64,000 nucleotides of DNA from Zoogloeaceae bacterium (GTDB lineage Bacteria > Pseudomonadota > Gammaproteobacteria > Burkholderiales > Rhodocyclaceae). The notes below the pieces were generated by a model. That model did no database searches, was not told where the DNA came from, and saw only the letters and a program-made list of their open reading frames with translations. The stretch lies in contig JACKLZ010000001.1 of the NCBI GenBank assembly GCA_024235675.1, positions 992,001-1,056,000 on the forward strand. The letters run 5' to 3'. Positions 43,870 through 53,257 of the stretch are shown here, one piece after another. The translations under genes were made by a program, and so were the position numbers. The first letter of the stretch is position 1. The number at the start of each line of letters is the position of its first letter.

Positions 43870-44802
43870 ATGCAACCGACTCAGGAAATGGATGTTACGC
43901 GCGTCGATCAGATGCTGGCAGTGTCGCTGGAGTTGTCGAGCAAGAGCTGGAAGGTGGGGCTACACGACGGACGGCGAGAGCGCGCGTCGATCTACACGCT
44001 CAAGCAGGAGGTGGCCGGAGCCCGGCTGGGCGCAGCGATCGAGCTGATCGAACAGACGCGCGCCAGGTGGGCGCTGGGCAAGGATGCGCGGGTGGAAGTG
44101 ATCTACGAGGCGGGGCAGGACGGCTTCTGGATTGCGCGAGCGCTCGAGGGGCGCGGTTACGCGGTGCGTGTGGTCGATCCGGCGAGCATCCCGGTCGAGC
44201 GTCAGGCGCGGCGGGCCAAGACCGATCGGCTGGACGTGCTGCGGCTGTTGTCGAGTCTGATGGGGTGGCTGCGCGGCGAGCACGATCGCATGCGGGTGAT
44301 CCGGATGCCCGACGAGGTGGCCGAGGCGCAGCGTCACTGGGCGCGCGAGCGCGGGCTGTTGCAGAAGGAAATCGGCCAGCACCGGGATCGGATGCGCAAG
44401 CTGCTGCGCACGGTCGGTTGCTGGGTCGATCTGGAGCGCGATGTGGGCGCGCAACTGAAGCGCGGTGAGCTCAAGGACTATCAAGGAGGCGCGCTGAGCG
44501 AGCCGTTGCACGAGCGTCTGCTGCGCGAGAGCGAGCGTCTGGCGCAGGTCGAGGCGCAACTGAAGTGTGTGGAGCAGGCACTGGCCGAGCGCCTGTCGCC
44601 CGAGGCGCAGCGGCGCGTGGAAGCGCTCGGTCAGCTCAGGGGCGTCGGCCCGGTCGGCGCGCGGCGCCTGGTGCTCGAGCTGTTCTGGCGCAATTTCGGC
44701 AACCGGCGCCAAGTGGGCGCCTGCGTCGGTCTGGTGCCTCAGCCCTACGACAGCGGGAATAGTCGGGTCGATCAGGGCATCAGCGAGCGTAGGGTGCAAT
44801 AA
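43870..44802 (+). pseudogene. IS110-family transposase, 3'-truncated (310 aa)
   Basis: The N-terminal DEDD (RuvC-like) domain ('LAVSLELSSKSWKVGLHDGR', 'EVIYEAGQDGFWIARALE', 'ASIPVERQARRAKTDRLDVL') and most of the C-terminal IS116/IS110/IS902 domain ('LGQLRGVGPVGARRLVLEL', 'GACVGLVPQPYDSGNSRVD') are present. The sequence breaks off after 'QGISE', where the catalytic serine region's tail should follow, and the last codons (RRVQ, stop) come from the element starting at 44789. About 50 residues are missing compared with usual members. AAGGAGAGG precedes the ATG. The family uses a non-coding bridge RNA; none can be proven here. Confidence 0.88.
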
Positions 44803-44867
44803 CCGAAGGGCATTGCACCATTTCAACCGCTGCTTGGTGCAATACCGCTGCGCCTATTACACCCTAC
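44789..44867. repeat. 79-bp element with terminal inverted repeats (MITE-like)
   Basis: GTAGGGTGCAATAACC at 44789 and the complementary ...ATTACACCCTAC ending at 44867 form imperfect arms of about 31 bases (44789-44819 and 44836-44867) around a 16-base centre. The arms pair along their length with few mismatches. The left arm provides the stop codon of the transposase. Sequences of the GTAGGGTGCAATAA type are known repeated intergenic palindromes in many proteobacteria. Confidence 0.7.
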
Positions 44868-44895
44868 GACGCGGCCCACCATCGTGAGGCGTGAT

Positions 44896-44917
44896 GGTGG
44901 GTGGCAAGCCACCCACC
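44896..44917. repeat. Short perfect palindrome
   Basis: GGTGGGTGGC and GCCACCCACC form a perfect 10-bp stem with a 2-base loop, followed by CTACGG. It lies 28 bases after the 79-bp element and may be a second small palindromic repeat. The rest of 44868-45017 shows no coding frame that I can support. Confidence 0.6.
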
Positions 44918-45017
44918 CTACGGGGTGGCGCTTTCCCGAGCGGGCGATGGCGAAACCGAGCCCGCGCGCCTTTCCCCTTCTGTGCCGCCGAACGGAGGCC
45001 GTGGCCGGCGGGAATTG

Positions 45018-45183
45018 TCGTGTCGCTTGTTTGAGCCCGAAGGGCGAGTTTGCGACACGACCCGCCGGGTGCGGGCGTAGAGAGGGCACCGGCGAAGCCG
45101 GCGGTACAGCGGGGGCGTTTCTTTGCGTCCTTTCTTGTCGCTACAAGAAAGGATGTCGCCCGCCGGGGCGAGACCCGGCCAAC
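45018..45183 (-). repeat. Structured intergenic repeat, copy 2 (inverted)
   Basis: Read on the minus strand from 45183, this repeats the first 29 bases of copy 1 exactly, then CTTTCTTG/CAAGAAAG with a different loop (45130-45151), then a CCGGC-TTC-GCCGG type hairpin, then TCGTGTCGC/GCGACACGA (45018-45026 and 45052-45060) around the same inner sequence as copy 1. In the last stem two base pairs differ from copy 1 by compensatory changes. It ends 55 bases short of the RND gene stop. Confidence 0.8.
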
Positions 45184-45238
45184 GATCCGTCGAAACGCCG
45201 ATACCCGACCGAAAACCGATGGCCGGTTGAAACCGACC

Positions 45239-48200
45239 CTACCCCTCGGTAACCGGCGCAGCGTCGGCCTGCGCGACCGCCGCCACTTCCCGCCGCGCGA
45301 CCAGCGTATAGACCACCGGCACGACGAACAGCGTCAGCAGCGTGCCGAACGCCAGCCCCCCGACAATCACCCACCCAATCTGCTGCCGACTCTCAGCCCC
45401 GGCACCGGTCGCGAGCGCCAGCGGTATGGCGCCAAGAATCGTCGCGCCGGTGGTCATGAGAATGGGCCGCAGGCGCAGCACGGCGGCGTCGACGATGGCG
45501 GTGACCAGCGCTTCGCCCCGCTCGCGCAACTGGTTGGCAAATTCGACGATGAGGATGCCGTGGCGGGTGATGAGGCCGATGAGTGTGACCAGGCCGATCT
45601 GGCTGTAGACGTTGAGCGTGCCGCCAGTCATCCATAGTGCGGCGAGCGCGCCGGTCATGGACAGGGGCACGGTGAGCATGATGGTGAAGGGGTCGCGAAA
45701 GCTTTCGAACTGGGCCGAGAGCACGAGGTAGATGAACACCACGGCGAGGATGAAGGTGAGCAGCAGGCCGCCGGAGCTGATCTTGAACTCGCGGCTCTGG
45801 CCGTTGTAGTCGATGGCGTAGTCAGCCGGCAGCACGCGCGCGGCGATGGTTTCGAGTTCGGTGAGCGCTTCGCCGAGGGCAAAATCGCCCGCCAGGTTGG
45901 CGGTGATGGTGACGGCGCGGCGCTGGGCGAAGTGGTTGAGCTCGCGCGGGGCGACGGCTTCGTCGACGGTGATGAGGCTGGCGAGCGGGATCATGTCGCC
46001 GGCGCTGCCGCGCACATAGATGTCGCTGATGTCGTTGGGAATACTGCGGTCGGCGGCGGCGAGTTGCACGATGACGTCGTATTGCTCGGCGTCGCGCTTG
46101 AAACGCGTCACTTGCCGGCCGCCGAGCAGGGTCTCAAGCGTGCGGCCGATCTGCTCGACCGACACGCCGAGGTCGGCCGCCTTGTCGCGATCGACCTTGA
46201 CGGTGACTTCGGGCTTGGTGAGCTTGAGGTCGATATCGGCGGCGATGAAGCGCGGGTTCTTGGCCATCTCCTGCAGCATCTGGTCGGCCACCTCGGCCAG
46301 CTCGGTATAGCTGGCCGAGGTGACGATAACGAGGTTGATCGGCTGCGAGCGGGCGCTCTGGCCCAGCGATGGCGGCGTGACCGGGAAGGCGCGGATGCCA
46401 GGCACGCTCAGGAAGCCGGGCAGCAGGTTGCGCGCAATTTGCGGCGACAACGTGCTGCGCTCGGACCAGTCCTTGAGACCGCCGAAGGAGATGCCTTGCG
46501 ACACGGTCGGGCTGCCGGAGACGACAAAGTAGCGGGAAATGTCGGGGGTTTTGGCGTAAAGCGCTTCGAGCTGGCGGGTGTAGCGGTCCATGTAGTCGAT
46601 GGTGGCGCCTTCGGGGCCGCTGAACACGCCGATGATGAAGCCGCGGTCTTCGACCGGCGAGAGCTCGGACTTGAGTGTATTGAGCAGCCAGCCCGAGGCG
46701 CCCACCACCGCCACAAACAGCAACAGCACAAGCCAGCGAGCCTTGAGCGCAGCACCAAGAATTCTGCGGTAGCCGTGGGTCATGCCATTGAGCACGGCTT
46801 CGACGGCGTTGTAGACCCGGCCATGGCGAGTCTCGTGCTTGAGCAGCTTGGAGCACATCATGGGCGACAGGCTGAGCGCGACGAAACCCGAGACGATCAC
46901 CGCGCCGGCGAGTGTAAGGGCGAACTCGATGAACAGCTTGCCGGTGCGGCCGGTCATGAAGGCGACCGGGGCATACACCGCCGCCAGGGTGAGCGTCATG
47001 GCCACCACCGCAAAGCCGATTTCCTTCGCGCCGTCGAGCGCGGCCTGGAAGCGGGTCTTGCCCATTTCGAGGTGGCGATGGATGTTTTCGAGCACCACGA
47101 TGGCGTCATCCACCACCAGCCCGACCGCCAGCACCAGGGCCAGCAAGGTGAGCGTGTTGATGGAAAAACCCATCACCAGCATCAGCGTAAAGGCGCCGAT
47201 CAGCGACACCGGGATGGTCACCAGCGGCACCAGCGTGGCGCGCCAGTTGCGCAGAAAGAAAAAGATGATCGCCAGCACCAGCAGCACGGCTTCGCCGATG
47301 GTCATGAACACGGCGCGGATCGAGCGGTCGATGAACACCGTGTAGTCGTTGGCGATGGTGACGGTCATGCCCTCGGGCAGGCCTTCGGAGATGCGCGGCA
47401 GCTCTGCGCGCAGGGCTTTGGACAGGTCGAGCGGGTTGGCCGTGGCCTGCTTGATGAGGCCGAGCGCCACGGCGGGCTTGCCGTTGAAGTGTGCCGAGGT
47501 GCGCTCGGAGGCCGCAGCGACTTCAACCCGGCCCACGTCGCGCAGGCGCACCGGATAGCCGTCGGCGCCGACCGGCGCACGCACCACCACCTGCTCGAAC
47601 TGGCCAACTTCGCTCAAATCGGTACGCGCCACCACGGCAAATTCGCGCGACTGGCTTTCGATCAGACCGGCGGGCACCTCGACGTTCTGCGCACGCAGGG
47701 CCGATTCCACGTCCTGCACCGTCAGCCCGTAGGCCGACAGGCGGTCGCGATCGAGCCAGATACGCATGGCGTATTCGCGGTCGCCAAAGACGCGCACATC
47801 GGCGGCACCGGGCAGCGTCTGCAGGCGCGGCTTGACGATGCGGCTGGCCACGTCGGTGACGTCCAGCGGCGAGTGACGGTCGGACGAAAAGGCCAGGTAG
47901 ATGATGGGGCTGGCGTCGGCTTCGACCTTGGAGATGACCGGATCGTCCACGTCATCCGGCAGCTTGCGACGCACCCGCGAGACCCGGTCGCGCACATCGG
48001 CGGCGGCGCTGTCGGGGTCGCGCTCCAGACGGAAGCGCACCGAGATCTGGCTGGATTCTTGCCGGCTGATCGAGGTGAGCACATCGACGCCTTCGATGCC
48101 GGCCAGCGAGTCTTCCAGCGGCTTGGTGACCTGCGATTCCATGATCGCCGGGCTGGCGCCCGTATAGCGGGTGCTGACGGTGACCACCGGCTCGTCGATT

Positions 48201-48316
48201 TTGGGGTACTCGCGCACCGTGAGGCGGGTGAAGGACACCAGGCCGACGAGGATCAGCACCAGCGACAGCACGGTGGCAAAGACCGGCCGGCGAACACAGA
48301 TATCGGAGAGGATCAT
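45239..48316 (-). CDS. RND efflux transporter permease, HAE-1 family (1025 aa)
   Basis: A proton-driven tripartite efflux pump inner-membrane subunit. It has the usual 12-helix, duplicated layout with large periplasmic loops; the proton relay aspartates are in 'LALVLAVGLVVDDAIVVLEN'. The N-terminus 'MILSDICVRRPVFATVLSLV' is typical, as is 'FTRLTVREYPKIDEPVVTVS'. It is slightly shorter than AcrB. The partner membrane fusion protein is 12 bases upstream; no outer-membrane channel or regulator gene is next to them, so a TolC-like protein elsewhere is needed. Drug specificity is unknown. Confidence 0.95.
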   Translation of the reverse strand: MILSDICVRRPVFATVLSLVLILVGLVSFTRLTVREYPKIDEPVVTVSTRYTGASPAIMESQVTKPLEDSLAGIEGVDVLTSISRQESSQISVRFRLERDPDSAAADVRDRVSRVRRKLPDDVDDPVISKVEADASPIIYLAFSSDRHSPLDVTDVASRIVKPRLQTLPGAADVRVFGDREYAMRIWLDRDRLSAYGLTVQDVESALRAQNVEVPAGLIESQSREFAVVARTDLSEVGQFEQVVVRAPVGADGYPVRLRDVGRVEVAAASERTSAHFNGKPAVALGLIKQATANPLDLSKALRAELPRISEGLPEGMTVTIANDYTVFIDRSIRAVFMTIGEAVLLVLAIIFFFLRNWRATLVPLVTIPVSLIGAFTLMLVMGFSINTLTLLALVLAVGLVVDDAIVVLENIHRHLEMGKTRFQAALDGAKEIGFAVVAMTLTLAAVYAPVAFMTGRTGKLFIEFALTLAGAVIVSGFVALSLSPMMCSKLLKHETRHGRVYNAVEAVLNGMTHGYRRILGAALKARWLVLLLFVAVVGASGWLLNTLKSELSPVEDRGFIIGVFSGPEGATIDYMDRYTRQLEALYAKTPDISRYFVVSGSPTVSQGISFGGLKDWSERSTLSPQIARNLLPGFLSVPGIRAFPVTPPSLGQSARSQPINLVIVTSASYTELAEVADQMLQEMAKNPRFIAADIDLKLTKPEVTVKVDRDKAADLGVSVEQIGRTLETLLGGRQVTRFKRDAEQYDVIVQLAAADRSIPNDISDIYVRGSAGDMIPLASLITVDEAVAPRELNHFAQRRAVTITANLAGDFALGEALTELETIAARVLPADYAIDYNGQSREFKISSGGLLLTFILAVVFIYLVLSAQFESFRDPFTIMLTVPLSMTGALAALWMTGGTLNVYSQIGLVTLIGLITRHGILIVEFANQLRERGEALVTAIVDAAVLRLRPILMTTGATILGAIPLALATGAGAESRQQIGWVIVGGLAFGTLLTLFVVPVVYTLVARREVAAVAQADAAPVTEG

Positions 48317-48328
48317 CGCCGCTCGGCC

Positions 48329-49375
48329 TTATCGGGCGTGCGCCACGGCGCGCACCGGGGCGCCATCGCGCAGCTTGATCTGGCCGGCGGTGACCACCTC
48401 GGCGCCTTCGGCCAGGCCATCGGTGATTTCCACCGAGGTGCCCTGGCGCTGTCCGACCTGCACCGCGGTGCGCTGCGCCTTGCCATCGACAATCTGAAAC
48501 ACGAACTGGCCCTCGGCCGTGGGCACCAGCGCCTGTTCGGGCACCACCAGCACCGAGCGCGCCTCGCCCAGACTCAAGCGCACGCGGGCAAACATGCCCG
48601 GACGCAGCTTGCCGGCGCGGTTGTCGAGCGTGGCCTGCAGGCGCACGGCGCGGCCTTCGGCGTCAATCAGCGGGTCGATGGCGCTCACCGTGGCGGCAAA
48701 CGGCTCGCTGCCGAGCGCATCGGTGAGCACCGCCACCTTCTGCCCCACGGCCAGACTGCCCACATGGCGCTCGGGCAGGCGGAAGTCCACCTTGAGGGTG
48801 TCGATGGCTTCGAGATTGACCAGGTCGGCGCCTTCCTTGACGTAGTCGCCAATGCTCACCTTGCGGATACCGATGATGCCGTCAAAGGGCGCGCGAACCG
48901 ACATGCGCGCCAGCCGCGCCGCCGCCACCTGGTCGGCCGCTTCGGCCACGCGCAGGCCCGCAAGGGCCTCGTCGATGGCCCGCTGGCTGACGAACTTCTT
49001 GTTGAAGAGGTCTTCGGTACGGCGGAAGTTGGCCTGCGCCAATAACAAGGACGCGCGCGCCTGCTGCAACTCGGCCGCCTGCACCGAGGCATCGAGGCCG
49101 ATGAGCATCTCGCCACGCTTGACGGGGCGGCCTTCGACGAAGCCGATCTTGGCGATACGCCCCGCCGTTTCGGGACGCAGCACGACCGATTCGGACGAAC
49201 GCAGCGTACCCACTGCGCTCACATCGTCGGCCAGACTCAGGCGCGCCACGGTGTGCGCCTCGACCGCCGTCGCCTGGGGAGCCGCGGCGCCGGCCTTGCC
49301 ATTTTGCGCCGCCGTCGGACCCGCAAGGCACAGCATCCACAGCGCAATCACGACCAATTTGCTTGTCACACGCAT
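48329..49375 (-). CDS. RND efflux membrane fusion protein (348 aa)
   Basis: The periplasmic adaptor of the pump. A signal peptide ('VVIALWMLCLAGPTAAQ') precedes the lipoyl/hairpin region ('LRPETAGRIAKIGFVEGRPV', 'QQARASLLLAQANFRRTEDL', 'MSVRAPFDGIIGIRKVSIGD') and beta-barrel domains. There is no lipobox cysteine. The start at 49375 is chosen from the signal peptide, since the frame runs on upstream. It is coupled to the permease gene by a 12-base gap. Confidence 0.93.
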   Translation of the reverse strand: MRVTSKLVVIALWMLCLAGPTAAQNGKAGAAAPQATAVEAHTVARLSLADDVSAVGTLRSSESVVLRPETAGRIAKIGFVEGRPVKRGEMLIGLDASVQAAELQQARASLLLAQANFRRTEDLFNKKFVSQRAIDEALAGLRVAEAADQVAAARLARMSVRAPFDGIIGIRKVSIGDYVKEGADLVNLEAIDTLKVDFRLPERHVGSLAVGQKVAVLTDALGSEPFAATVSAIDPLIDAEGRAVRLQATLDNRAGKLRPGMFARVRLSLGEARSVLVVPEQALVPTAEGQFVFQIVDGKAQRTAVQVGQRQGTSVEITDGLAEGAEVVTAGQIKLRDGAPVRAVAHAR

Positions 49376-49481
49376 CGTCTGTTCACCGATTTCCTGTCCT
49401 CGCCAACAGGCGATTGTGTCTCTCCGACCGCCACACCCTACCGGAGTTGCCGGAGCGCGGCATATTCGTAGCAAAGAAGCT

Positions 49482-49514
49482 CTTAAAACAAAACCCCGGA
49501 CGAGCCGGGGTTTT
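49482..49514 (-). terminator. Intrinsic terminator after purM
   Basis: AAAACCCCGG (49490-49499) and CCGGGGTTTT (49505-49514) form a perfect 10-bp stem with a 5-base loop; on the minus strand it runs into GTTTTAAG. It lies 21 bases after the purM stop. Confidence 0.9.
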
Positions 49515-49535
49515 ATCCTGCGTCGCGACTGCCGT

Positions 49536-50579
<1,044 letters not shown>

Positions 50580-50690
50580 TCTCCAAAATCGATGGCGCAA
50601 GCATGGCAGCGCGCTTGAGCCCGCACACGCTTGCGACTACAGTACGGGCAATTCTCCCGGCGAACCCGTCGGGCCCCGTACCAAACCCCG

Positions 50691-50696
50691 TATTTT
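50691..50696 (+). promoter_or_regulatory. Candidate -10 seven bases before the exporter start
   Basis: TATTTT, in a GC-rich intergenic stretch, ends 7 bases before the ATG at 50704, which has no ribosome site. This again points to a transcript starting at the start codon. Confidence 0.3.
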
Positions 50697-50703
50697 ACAT
50701 CGA

Positions 50704-51795
50704 ATGTTCTCGCTTCGTGCCCGCCAAATGCAAACCGCCACCTGGTTCGGTGTCGGTGTTGCCCTGCTCGTGCTGCTGTGGCTGCTGGCGCCGATTCTGG
50801 CGCCCTTTGCCATCGCCGCCGTGCTCGCCTATATCAGCGACCCGGCCGTCAACTGGATGGTGGCCCGCCGCTTGCCGCGCGCCGCCGCCGTATTGCTGGT
50901 GATTGTGCTGCAAGGGCTGATGCTGTCCTTGCTGATCCTGATCCTGGTGCCCATGGTCTATCGCGAAGCCGTGTCGCTGGTCACTCACCTGCCCGATCTG
51001 GTCGACATGCTCAACCAGCGCGTGCTGCCGCTGCTCAAGGAGCAGTTCGACATCACGCTGCAGCTCGACGCCGCCTCCATCCGCCAATGGATTGCCGAAA
51101 ACTGGAGCTCGGCGCAGGACATCCTGCCCGGCCTGCTCAAGAAAGCCACCACGGGCGGCGCCGCGGTGGTCGGCTTTTTCGCCACCGTGCTGCTGATCCC
51201 GATGGTGATGTTCTACCTGCTGCAGGAATGGCCGCATATTGTCGAAGGCGTGCGCGCCATCATCCCGCGGCCGATGATCGCAACCAGCAGCCGCATCATG
51301 GGCGACATCGACAAGGTGATGTCCGAGTTCCTGCGCGGCCAGCTGTCGGTGATGCTGCTGCTGGCGGTGTTCTACAGCATCGGCCTGTGGATGGCCGGCT
51401 TGCGCTTTGCGCTGCCGGTCGGCGTCATCACCGGGCTGCTGGTGTTCGTCCCCTTTGTCGGTTTCAGCACCGGGCTGGTGCTGGCGCTACTCTCGGCCCT
51501 GCTGCAAAACGCAGGCTGGCCGCCGATCATCGGCGTGGCCGTCGTGTATGCCATCGGCCAGTTGGTCGAGAGCTTTCTGCTCACGCCCTATCTGGTGGGC
51601 GAGCGCATCGGCCTGCATCCGCTGGCCGTCATCTTTGCCTTGATGGCCTTTGGCGAATTGTTCGGCTTTGTCGGCGTGCTGGTCGCCCTGCCGGCCAGTG
51701 CCGCCTTGCTGGTCGGCCTGCGCGAGTTGCGCACCGCCTATTTCGCCAGCCATGTGTATCTCGGCGACGATCCACCGGAGGACGGCACGGCATGA
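50704..51795 (+). CDS. AI-2E family transporter / PerM-type permease (363 aa)
   Basis: About eight hydrophobic helices with the family pattern: two N-terminal helices ('LLVLLWLLAPILAPFAIAAV'), a large soluble loop, then 'LRGQLSVMLLLAVFYSIGLW', 'LVFVPFVGFSTGLVLALLSA' and 'LTPYLVGERIGLHPLAVIFA'. Members are putative exporters; the substrate is unknown here. The next gene, hda, overlaps its stop (ATGA), a common pairing in Betaproteobacteria along with a divergent purM. ATG 50728 is a possible later start. Confidence 0.9.
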   Translation: MFSLRARQMQTATWFGVGVALLVLLWLLAPILAPFAIAAVLAYISDPAVNWMVARRLPRAAAVLLVIVLQGLMLSLLILILVPMVYREAVSLVTHLPDLVDMLNQRVLPLLKEQFDITLQLDAASIRQWIAENWSSAQDILPGLLKKATTGGAAVVGFFATVLLIPMVMFYLLQEWPHIVEGVRAIIPRPMIATSSRIMGDIDKVMSEFLRGQLSVMLLLAVFYSIGLWMAGLRFALPVGVITGLLVFVPFVGFSTGLVLALLSALLQNAGWPPIIGVAVVYAIGQLVESFLLTPYLVGERIGLHPLAVIFALMAFGELFGFVGVLVALPASAALLVGLRELRTAYFASHVYLGDDPPEDGTA

Positions 51796-52451
51796 AGCAA
51801 CTCGTGCTCGACATCCGGCTCGACGCCCCGCCGACGCTGGAGAATTACTTCGCCGGCGACAACGCGGCGCTGATTGCCGCCTTGCAGGCGACCGTGCAAG
51901 GCCATGGCATGGGGCACCTGTATTTATGGGGTGCCCCCGCCACGGGCCGCAGCCACTTGCTACGCGCCACCAGCACGGCGGGCCAGGGCGCCTACCTGAA
52001 CGCCCGCGAGGTCAGCAACACTTTGCCAAACAGGCCTGCGCTGCTGGCGATCGACGACATCGGGCAGTTAAGCGAGCCGGCAGCCATCGCGTTGTTCAAT
52101 GCCTTCAACCGGGCACGCGAAAACGGCCAGACGCTGTTGCTGGCCGGTGACCAGCCGCCGCGGGCGCTCAGCCTGCGCGAAGATCTGCGCACCCGCATCG
52201 GCCAGTGTCTGGGCTTCGAAATCCAGCCCCTGACCGACGCGGCACGCTCGGCCATTCTCAGCACCCTGGCCACCCAGCGCGGCCTGCGCATCGACGGCGA
52301 CGTCGTCACTTACCTGATGCGTCACGGCCGGCGCGACATGCCCAGCCTGCTCACCACGCTCGATGCGCTCGACCGCGCCTCCTTCGAGCGCAAACGCCCC
52401 ATCAATCTGCCCCTGCTGCGCGAGATGCTGCAGACGGACCTCGACATCTGA
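51792..52451 (+). CDS. hda: DnaA regulatory inactivator Hda (219 aa)
   Basis: Hda promotes ATP hydrolysis by DnaA together with the DNA-loaded sliding clamp, preventing re-initiation. An N-terminal clamp-binding motif (QLVLDI, residues 3-8) is followed by a DnaA-like AAA+ domain: 'LYLWGAPATGRSHLLRA' (Walker A with GRS, as usual in Hda), 'LLAIDDIGQL' (Walker B) and the arginine-rich sensor region 'LREDLRTRIG'. It lacks DnaA's DNA-binding domain. It is translationally coupled to the upstream exporter. Confidence 0.94.
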   Translation: MKQLVLDIRLDAPPTLENYFAGDNAALIAALQATVQGHGMGHLYLWGAPATGRSHLLRATSTAGQGAYLNAREVSNTLPNRPALLAIDDIGQLSEPAAIALFNAFNRARENGQTLLLAGDQPPRALSLREDLRTRIGQCLGFEIQPLTDAARSAILSTLATQRGLRIDGDVVTYLMRHGRRDMPSLLTTLDALDRASFERKRPINLPLLREMLQTDLDI

Positions 52452-52463
52452 CACGGACACCCC

Positions 52464-53126
52464 ATGGATCTCGTTCTTTTCGACCTCGACAACACCCTGC
52501 TGGCTGGCGACTCGGACTTTGCCTGGGCCGAATTCCTCATCGGCAAGGGCGTACTCGACCGCGAAGTCTATGAAACCAAGAACGTCACCTTTTACGAGCA
52601 GTACAAGGCCGGCACGCTCGATATCTTCGAATTTCTCGACTTCCAGCTCGCCCCGCTGGCCCGCCACAAGCGCACGCAACTCGACGCCTGGCACGCCGAA
52701 TTCATGGATGTCTCGATTCGCCCGATGATGACGGCCAAGGCCCGCGCACTGGTCGACAAGCATCGCAGTGAAGGCGCGCTGATGGCCGTGGTGACCGCCA
52801 CCAACAGCTTCGTCACCGGCCCGATCGCCCGCGCCTTCGACATTCCCCATCTGGTGGCCACCATCCCCGCGCAATCTGACGGCATCTTCACCGGCAAGCC
52901 GCGCGGCATGCCGGCCTTCAAGGCTGGCAAGATCGAACGCGTCGACGCCTGGCTCGAATCGCTCGGCCTGCACATGGGCAGCTTCGACAAGAGCTGGTTC
53001 TACAGCGACTCGCACAACGATCTGCCGCTGCTGGCCCGCGTGAGCCAGCCGGTGGCGGTCGATCCGGACGACACCCTGCGCGAGCACGCCCGCCTCCACG
53101 CCTGGCCGGTCATCAGCCTGCGTTAA
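52464..53126 (+). CDS. HAD-superfamily subfamily IB phosphatase (220 aa)
   Basis: HAD motif I 'LFDLDNTLLAGDSD' with nucleophile Asp7 and Asp9, motif II 'VVTATNSFVTGPIA' and motif IV 'FYSDSHNDLPLLARV' are present. A helical cap lies between motifs I and II. It belongs to the SerB-like IB group, whose members include phosphoserine and histidinol-phosphate phosphatases; the substrate cannot be set from sequence. It is 12 bases after hda and probably in the same transcript. Confidence 0.9.
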   Translation: MDLVLFDLDNTLLAGDSDFAWAEFLIGKGVLDREVYETKNVTFYEQYKAGTLDIFEFLDFQLAPLARHKRTQLDAWHAEFMDVSIRPMMTAKARALVDKHRSEGALMAVVTATNSFVTGPIARAFDIPHLVATIPAQSDGIFTGKPRGMPAFKAGKIERVDAWLESLGLHMGSFDKSWFYSDSHNDLPLLARVSQPVAVDPDDTLREHARLHAWPVISLR

Positions 53127-53257
53127 GGGCCTTTTCGCATTGATCGAGAGGATGGCACGCGATCAGAACAGCCCCCCGAGTCGCATGCCAGCATAGGCCC
53201 ACACTACCGGCTGCGGTATGATCGCCGGCTTACACCAAAAACGACACTGAATCCAAG

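Noticed and set aside
45932..49045. A very long (1037-codon) plus-strand open frame
   Set aside because: It is antisense to the RND permease and fusion protein, is rich in His/Arg/Gln as expected from reverse reading of GC-rich codons, and has no recognisable domain.
50631..51791. Upstream extension of the hda frame into the exporter gene
   Set aside because: The part before 51792 is the second frame of the exporter gene; Hda family similarity begins exactly at the ATG that overlaps the exporter stop.
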